Assembly (NCBI GenBank): GCA_023091735.1
Contig: JALKBU010000031.1
Span: 61,048-125,047, forward strand
DNA length: 64,000 bases
From: Trichomonas tenax
Taxonomy: Eukaryota > Parabasalia > Trichomonadida > Trichomonadidae
Reading direction: 5' to 3'
The notes under the pieces were generated by a model that had not been told where the DNA came from, searched no databases, and worked only from the letters and a program-made list of their open reading frames with translations. The position numbers and the translations under genes were made by a program. Below, in pieces: positions 59,477 to 64,000 of the stretch; the stretch's first letter is position 1, and each line of letters begins with the position of its first letter.

Positions 59477-59662
59477 TTATCAAACTTTTATGCCAACTCG
59501 ACAAAAAAACGTCAGAATCGCACAATTTAAAAACACATTAGAAATGAAACCTCCACAATAGGCACTGTCAAGTGAGCATGAAAAGAGGCAGTAAATACAT
59601 AAAATGATAAAATTTATTAAAAACAATCTATTATATCTCTATATGATAGTGTAGCGTTCTAA

Positions 59663-60526
59663 TTAAGTTCCTGTTGATGTCTTGGTAGTGGTAGAAGCTC
59701 CTGTCTTTGCACTTAGCGTGCCACCAGCGTTTCCGAATTTATTCCTGCCAAATACTGATGTAGTCGTTGGAGCTGCTGCTGCAACAGTGCATGCACCAAA
59801 CAAATCAATCTCTTGAAGCCATTTATCGAATTTTGATTTTTGTTCTGTCTTAAATGCTTTATAACTGATCTCAATAGTGTCTGCTGTAGTAATATTATAC
59901 GATCCTTCCTCTGAATCTTCAATCTTTGCGATTGTTGATGCAGGCAATTTTTGTGTCATAAGATTGCGTAAGCTCTCATATCTAGATCGAATCTGCGCTA
60001 ACTTTGTAGAACAACGAAGAAGTGCTCTATGTTCAGATTTGAATGTTTCACCAATGGAATTTTTCTGTAATGGATTTTCTAATGATTGGAACTTAGACGA
60101 GTAAGCGGCAATTGCCTGACTAACTTCAACCGACTTTTTATTTATTTTGGCAACAGATCTAACAATGAACTGTGTTGGTACAGCTCTTGCATGTGGAGCA
60201 TTGAGCAAATCTGTCTGCGAGTTGTTTAAATCTTCTTTGAATTCATTTACTGTTGTGTTACCATTATCAATTTGATGGGCTACGCTCTTCAGTGGACCAA
60301 ACAATTGAGCTTTTGTTTCATCATGTATGTATTTAAGATCAGCATCGATTGCTGCAACATCTTCAAGTGGAGGACTGTTTGATGCTGCTTGGACTTTAGC
60401 GAATAAATTGATGATATCATTGCGTGTATTAGTATCAAGGGCATCTAACAACATACTCTCATTAATTTGAACTTCGGGTTCCTCTGTTGTAGTTTTTTTG
60501 AGGAAAGAAGATCCTAATTTGAACAT
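59663..60526 (-). CDS. FG-nucleoporin-like coiled-coil protein (Nup58/49-like?)
   Basis: 287 residues. Residues ~20-235 form alpha-helical coiled-coil segments with polar heptads. The C-terminal ~50 contains FG pairs (LFGACT, SVFGRNKFGNAGG) in a Thr/Ala/Ser/Gly-rich, disordered stretch. Helical domain plus FG tail is the layout of the Nup62-complex members Nup49/Nup58. The number of FGs is small, so this is tentative. It would line the pore channel. The head end has a TGTCACTTTT motif (60546-60555) and TCATT Initiator-like sequence. Confidence 0.45.
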   Translation of the reverse strand: MFKLGSSFLKKTTTEEPEVQINESMLLDALDTNTRNDIINLFAKVQAASNSPPLEDVAAIDADLKYIHDETKAQLFGPLKSVAHQIDNGNTTVNEFKEDLNNSQTDLLNAPHARAVPTQFIVRSVAKINKKSVEVSQAIAAYSSKFQSLENPLQKNSIGETFKSEHRALLRCSTKLAQIRSRYESLRNLMTQKLPASTIAKIEDSEEGSYNITTADTIEISYKAFKTEQKSKFDKWLQEIDLFGACTVAAAAPTTTSVFGRNKFGNAGGTLSAKTGASTTTKTSTGT

Positions 60527-60530
60527 AATT

Positions 60531-60535
60531 AATGA
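60531..60535 (-). promoter_or_regulatory. Candidate Initiator (TCATT)
   Basis: TCATTAATTATG: start base 7 nt before the ATG at 60526. GTGACAACT lies just upstream (60546-60551 on the other strand as TGTCAC). Confidence 0.4.
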
Positions 60536-60827
60536 AGATTTTAGTTGTCACTTTTAGATTTTCCAAAGGACCCAAATGATATTATGTAAAAATTCGTGTA
60601 TGTTTAACTGTTGGGGTCGATTTAATGAATAGTGGCAAAGATTTAATGAAAAAGACTAAATTTTGAAGGGAATCTTGGAGCAAAAATGATGCAGCACTAT
60701 TCCATAATGTCTCGTATAAAGATTTCTGTCTTCGTGCAAGTCCGAATTCGTCTAAATATGGAAGTGTATTGAGTTTTCATTCGAAATATTTCTATCACAA
60801 GATACCCAATGCATGGCCATATGGAGA

Positions 60828-60886
60828 TCCTCCCTAACTCAGTTGGTTAGAGTGTCAGACTGTTAATCAGGAAGTCGGGTGTTCGA
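60828..60886 (+). pseudogene. tRNA-Asn fragment (5' 59 nt, lacks T-arm 3' half and acceptor 3' strand)
   Basis: From TCCTCCC to TTCGA it matches the intact tRNA-Asn(GTT) at 63215 closely, including anticodon loop CTGTTAA. It differs at the anticodon stem 3' side (TCAGG versus TCTGG, which breaks an A-T pair) and in the extra arm/T-stem (GGGTG). It stops at the T-loop and is then joined to the 57-bp dispersed repeat. It cannot fold as a full tRNA, so it is a pseudogene or rearranged copy. Confidence 0.9.
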
Positions 60887-60889
60887 GAG

Positions 60890-60946
60890 ATTAATACTAA
60901 TGTCTTCTATCACTGGCAACAATGTATCGGTCTAACACTCACTACA
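60890..60946 (-). repeat. 57-bp dispersed repeat, copy B (inverted with 34086-34142)
   Basis: 56 of 57 bases match the reverse complement of 34086-34142. It is flanked on the left by a tRNA-Asn 5' fragment and on the right by an inverted tRNA 3' fragment. Confidence 0.9.
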
Positions 60947-60951
60947 AAATC

Positions 60952-60974
60952 TCCTCCTGAGTGAATCGAACACT
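60952..60974 (-). pseudogene. Inverted tRNA 3' fragment (T-arm and acceptor strand)
   Basis: Reading the minus strand gives GTGTTCGATTCACTCAGGAGGA, which matches a T-arm (TTCGATT loop) plus a 3' acceptor strand like the tRNA-Asn end, and continues with the same GAGATTTT trailer seen after the intact gene. The upstream part is absent. Confidence 0.6.
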
Positions 60975-61767
60975 TCTTTGTAAGCTAGCTTATCACATAT
61001 TTATACATTCAAATCACAAGATTCTAGCTAGATATTCTTCAATAATCATAATAAAAATATACAATTGATACTCATATTCAAATATGTTGTGCTCTATCAG
61101 TATGGCTATAAGGTAGTTGCATTTATCAAACCATAACACAAACTTTTTCCGATAATTTTGATCATTTTTCGTTTAAGGTTCTCTATTGTAATTCAATCAG
61201 GACTTTTCGCGACGATAGGAAAAAAAATCCGGCGTGACTCTTCAGCAAAATAAGAATGATAGTCCTTATAGAGATATCTGAATGCTGTCGTAAAGGGAAA
61301 GAAAATTGCCAACACTAATATCTGACAACAGCTTTAAATAATTAATTTTCAAAAAAAATTGTTCTTGTATATATTGGAAATCTTTGGCAATCACATGACG
61401 AAATCCCTATATGAAGATATGATAATTGATTTCACTTTTTTGAATGTAATTTCATATATATTATGTACCAAAATATTTAATAATCGGGCTCTGGGAATCA
61501 TACAGCATATTATACACATTTAGTATATTAAAAACGTAATATCAAATCTTATTAATATTAAAATTATTTAAGAAAAAATATGTATTTCTAAAAACAATAA
61601 TAACGACACCAATTGATTTGCATACATGAGTAATTTATTGCTATTGTATTGTTGTTCCGTAACATTAATGATTTTTATTCAATACGAAATATCGAAAATA
61701 AAATAATATGGATATAACCAATTTACGTATCATCGAGTACACACTTATATAACAATGATAAACATTG

Positions 61768-62376
61768 TTACTTAGTTGCAATTAAAACAAATAATGGATA
61801 ATCTTTTCCATCCTTTGGATAACCTCCGAAATCAACATGAGTAGCTTCAGAGAAGCCATTATCCTTGAAATCTTTCTTAAGAGTTTCGATATCAAATCCA
61901 TTATGTGGAACAGCTGGGAAACCAGCATGGAAGCTTCCATCCTCAGTATGAAGATCGCAAATGAAGCACTTTCCGCCTTTATTCATGCGTTCTGCAATTG
62001 CTTTGATTGTTGTTTTAATGTCTTCAACGTGATGGAATGCCATTGAAGAGACAACAACATCAAATGGTTCGCAAGATATCGTTGAAATATCCTGATTGTA
62101 GATTTCGAAATTTGTTTTGTTGATATCGGAAACTTCTTTCTTGACTTGTTCGATCATTCCTAGAGAAAGATCGAGAAAACCAACTGTCTTAACATCGTTG
62201 ATTACATAAATTCCGTTAAGTCCTGTTCCGCAACCGAAATCTAAGAATCTCATATTTGCATTGAGATTAACGTTCTTTTTCACTTCAACAAGAAGCCTCT
62301 GGCAGAGTTCGATCTTTCCTGGAATTTGATTCCATTCTTTTGCACGAGATCCGAACCAAACTGCAACTTCTGTCAT
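61768..62376 (-). CDS. Class I SAM-dependent methyltransferase
   Basis: 202 residues from ATG 62376 (MTEVAVWFGSRAKEW); the 3 codons upstream begin with GTG and are dropped. Motif I is MRFLDFGCGTG (LDFGCGTG at 45-52), followed by VGFLDLSLGMIE, an acidic position in strand 2, then FDVVVSSMAFHHVEDI (motif around strand 4) and GGKCFICDLHTEDGSFH. Typical small Methyltransf_11/12-type fold. The acceptor is unknown (small molecule, possibly metabolite repair). A TCATA Initiator-like site is 13-15 nt before the ATG. Confidence 0.9.
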   Translation of the reverse strand: MTEVAVWFGSRAKEWNQIPGKIELCQRLLVEVKKNVNLNANMRFLDFGCGTGLNGIYVINDVKTVGFLDLSLGMIEQVKKEVSDINKTNFEIYNQDISTISCEPFDVVVSSMAFHHVEDIKTTIKAIAERMNKGGKCFICDLHTEDGSFHAGFPAVPHNGFDIETLKKDFKDNGFSEATHVDFGGYPKDGKDYPLFVLIATK

Positions 62377-62827
62377 TCGTGGCACTTTTATGACTTTATG
62401 GGTTTATAATCTTCAATAGATACAATTTTAGATTGGGCTCTATTAGGAATGTAAAACTGCTCGCTAATTGCATGTTTATTTTGAGTTTTGGTAAATTCTC
62501 CAAAATATTATTCAAAATAAAACAAAACCAATATAAATAACCAAATCTGTATTCTCGAGAAAGTATAGTCTAAATCTCTCATTTATCAATATCACTGATG
62601 TTTCAATTCTCAAAATTTAAATAACATTATTGAACCTTGTTATTTAAGATGTGATAGAAAGATCAATATATGCTATACATTTAACTATATATGGATAGAT
62701 ATATAAGAAATATGAAAAAATTATTTTTGATTTCTAGTATGAGTAAGTGGAGATTTGCTGTTATGTGAATGATTTGATTTTCATAAATGAATTTTTATGA
62801 AAGAATTAAAATCTATAAAATAATTCG
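62377..62827. other. Intergenic spacer, no gene seen
   Basis: 451 bp between two minus-strand genes, AT-rich; it includes the TCATA element at 62389-62393. Confidence 0.6.
62389..62393 (-). promoter_or_regulatory. Candidate Initiator (TCATA) for the methyltransferase
   Basis: TCATAAAAGTGCCACGAATG on the minus strand; start base about 15 nt before the ATG. Fits TCAYW. Confidence 0.4.
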
Positions 62828-63073
62828 TCAATGATTGTTCACGGCCTGGACAGAAGCATCTAGATTGTTAAAGAAGAAGACGCGGACGAAGGAGTGATAT
62901 GTTCCAATTGTGATATGGATTAATCCAATGAGGAAAATGAAGAACAAGAAAAGAAATGTGATATCCCATGCCATCCTTTCCTTCTTAGAGAAGAGATAAA
63001 CACCTGTGGCCATACGATAATTCTTGAAAAAGGATGCGATTGAATCGAACATTAAAATTTTATATCGTGACAT
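62828..63073 (-). CDS. Serine palmitoyltransferase small-subunit-like protein
   Basis: 81 residues from 63073, or 74 from the second Met at 63052 (MFDSIASFF...), which I prefer because a GTGACATT promoter-type motif overlaps the first ATG. Features: 'NYRMATGVYLFSKKERMAWD' then one strong TM helix (ITFLFLFFIFLIGLIHITI) and a short tail. The 'Y..aT.vYl....ER' pattern followed by a TM helix is that of ssSPTa/b (SPTSS), the activators of serine palmitoyltransferase in the ER, and the length (70-80 aa) matches. No enzyme motif is expected. Moderately sure. Confidence 0.55.
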   Translation of the reverse strand: MSRYKILMFDSIASFFKNYRMATGVYLFSKKERMAWDITFLFLFFIFLIGLIHITIGTYHSFVRVFFFNNLDASVQAVNNH

Positions 63074-63214
63074 TTTAAAATTTTGAAAGATATCATCTTC
63101 TTTCTCATTTCTATGCGTGGATACACTTTTTTAAATAGAAAGAAATTGAGAGATAAGGGCCCAAGTTTGATTGTATTTTTATTGGCAATGTGTTATTAAT
63201 TTCAAAAAATGTAA

Positions 63215-63288
63215 TCCTCCCTAACTCAGTTGGTTAGAGTGTCAGACTGTTAATCTGGAAGTCGTGTGTTCGATCCACACGGGAGGAG
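63215..63288 (+). tRNA. tRNA-Asn (anticodon GTT)
   Basis: 74 nt. Acceptor TCCTCCC pairs with GGGAGGA (7 bp) plus discriminator G. The D-arm ACTC/GAGT encloses AGTTGGTTA, and the anticodon stem TCAGA/TCTGG encloses loop CTGTTAA, giving anticodon GTT (Asn). The T-arm is GTGTG TTCGATC CACAC. No intron. Followed by TTTTTT at 63290-63295, a Pol III terminator. All standard eukaryotic nuclear tRNA features are present. Confidence 0.97.
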
Positions 63289-63289
63289 A

Positions 63290-63295
63290 TTTTTT
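63290..63295 (+). terminator. Pol III terminator (T6)
   Basis: Six T directly after the tRNA 3' end. Confidence 0.8.
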
Positions 63296-63589
63296 GAAAA
63301 TGTTTTTTCCATTTCCGTTCCCGTACAGTCGAGCAGTAAGGTCCGTAGACTTTAAGCAAGACGCCAGTTCAATTTTTAGCGAAAAATTTTGCGCATTATT
63401 AGAAGCCGCATAAGTTAGTAATATGATGTTCGCATAACCCACGTCTTCGACTCGAGCTCTGCGAACATCTTTTTAAATATATATTTACAGAATTAGTTTT
63501 ACAAGTTAGGTTCCCCCCTATATAGAAAATAAATTTTTGAATTACTTACAAATTAACGTTAAAATTAATTTTGAAACTTATGACTTTAT

Positions 63590-63873
63590 AAAATGTATTC
63601 AGTTTTGAAAATAATTTATGACTAACTAACTAACTAACTAAAAAAAGAAAGCGAAAAGAAATGGGGGTAAGGAAATTTTGAAAATTAATTTTAGTGGTTA
63701 TGAGAGAAAATGTATTCAGTTTTAAAAATAATTTATGACTAACTAACTAACTAAAAAAAAAGAAAGCGAAGGGCTTCGGCACTTTGTGCCTCAGGGCTGA
63801 AAGCCCTTTCGCCCACGCCCTAAAGGGCAAGGATTTGGGGTAAGGAAATTTTGAAAATTAATTTTAGTGGTTA
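63590..63873 (+). repeat. Imperfect direct duplication with GC-rich hairpin insert
   Basis: Copy 1 (63590-63701) and copy 2 (63707-63873) share AAAATGTATTCAGTTTT..., a GACTAACTAACTAA tetranucleotide array, AAAGAAAGCGAA, and GGGTAAGGAAATTTTGAAAA...TTAGTGGTTAT. Copy 2 carries an extra ~63-base GC-rich segment (63771-63833) with three small hairpins (GGCAC/GTGCC, GGGCT/AGCCC, GCCC/GGGC). Copy 1 lacks it and has AAGAAATG in its place. Confidence 0.85.
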
Positions 63874-63883
63874 TACACACACA

Positions 63884-63955
63884 CAAATGAGCCCATCCCG
63901 CTGAGCAAGCTCAGCTTCGGGCTAGGATAAATGAGCCCAACCCACTCCGTGGGTC
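63884..63955. repeat. GC-rich hairpin-forming repeats at window end
   Basis: Two AATGAGCCCA units (near 63886 and 63930) are each followed by a GC-rich hairpin: GCTGAGC AA GCTCAGC, and CCCACTCCGTGGG. Similar in style to the insert in 63771-63833. The region may continue past the window edge. Function unknown; it looks like a repeat family. Confidence 0.6.
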
Positions 63956-64000
63956 GGTCTTATTCTTCTTAACCTGATTATATAACGGTTTTAAATCATT

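Larger units (their letters stand above)
60527..61767. other. 1.2-kb gene-poor region containing a broken tRNA-Asn
   Basis: No protein gene. It contains a tRNA-Asn fragment (60828-60886), a 57-bp dispersed repeat (60890-60946) and an inverted tRNA 3' fragment (60952-60974). The rest (to 61767) is AT-rich, with no feature recognised. Confidence 0.7.

Noticed and set aside
63242..63442. 66-codon minus-strand ORF over the tRNA
   Set aside because: It overlaps the intact tRNA-Asn gene on the opposite strand.
63615..63645. ACTAAC repeats resembling the intron branch/3' site of trichomonads
   Set aside because: They form a simple tetranucleotide array (ACTA)n outside any gene, with no 5' splice site, and are not followed by ACACAG.
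1..64000. CRISPR arrays, prophage, bacterial operons or novel defence islands
   Set aside because: The window is eukaryotic nuclear DNA. Genes are not arranged in operons, and no spaced repeats or defence-type modules were found.

Overview
This window looks like nuclear DNA of an AT-rich, gene-dense, essentially intron-free unicellular eukaryote. The gene set is eukaryotic: a 26S proteasome ATPase, fibrillarin, two Sm/LSm proteins, a BEACH protein, a giant ubiquitin protease, an importin-beta-like receptor, a NOT-box protein, an NXF-type NTF2 domain and a nuclear tRNA-Asn. The genes are long uninterrupted ORFs, including several of 1,000-2,400 codons, and I saw no intron with the parabasalid GTAYGT...ACTAACACACAG pattern. 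Intergenic gaps are mostly 50-600 bp, and some start codons sit just downstream of TCAYW sequences, the trichomonad Initiator consensus. This combination, with BTB-F5/8C, ankyrin and armadillo-like proteins, suggests a parabasalid, possibly a Tritrichomonas-type species. That is an inference from style, not a database match.

Layout. 1-12 kb holds an armadillo-like gene cut by the left edge, a decayed coding fragment, a triple-GAF protein, a PIN/auxin-carrier-like transporter, a PlsC acyltransferase, an ankyrin protein, an armadillo-like protein, a VPS9-like protein and the proteasome ATPase RPT5. 12-28 kb is dominated by a 2,158-residue USP-type deubiquitinase (minus) and a roughly 2,420-residue BEACH protein (plus), with a type I membrane protein between them. 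28-32 kb holds fibrillarin, a 35-residue single-TM microprotein, a small hypothetical protein, a BTB-F5/8C protein and an LSm protein. 32-34.7 kb is a gene-poor stretch with dispersed repeats and a GC-rich island. 34.7-47.5 kb carries a NOT3/5-type protein, a SHIPPO-like protein, a coiled-coil protein, an importin and a giant unknown helical protein. 47.5-49.8 kb is another gene-poor gap, with a decayed coding relic and clustered promoter-like motifs. 49.8-63 kb carries a tail-anchored helical protein, two PMT-like GT-C membrane proteins, an LRR/EEKKE-rich protein, a charged repeat protein, an Sm protein, an NXF-like NTF2 protein, an FG-nucleoporin-like protein, a methyltransferase and a serine-palmitoyltransferase small-subunit-like protein. 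The right end has an intact tRNA-Asn, a broken tRNA-Asn copy 2.4 kb upstream joined to a dispersed repeat, and a tandem duplication containing GC-rich hairpins.

Functional themes are RNA metabolism (fibrillarin, two Sm/LSm, NOT-box, NXF-like), ubiquitin-proteasome (RPT5, USP), nuclear transport (importin, FG-nup-like, NXF-like), membrane lipid and glycosylation chemistry (PlsC, SPT small subunit, PMT-like pair) and membrane traffic (BEACH, VPS9-like). Neighbours are not functionally grouped, so each gene is probably transcribed separately. I found no convincing new defence-type system. The most unusual items are the tRNA/repeat junction, the repeat-bearing GC island at 33.9-34.1 kb, the two degenerate PMT-like proteins, two very small membrane proteins, and a recurrent GTGACA motif close to start codons and clustered in an apparently empty gap.
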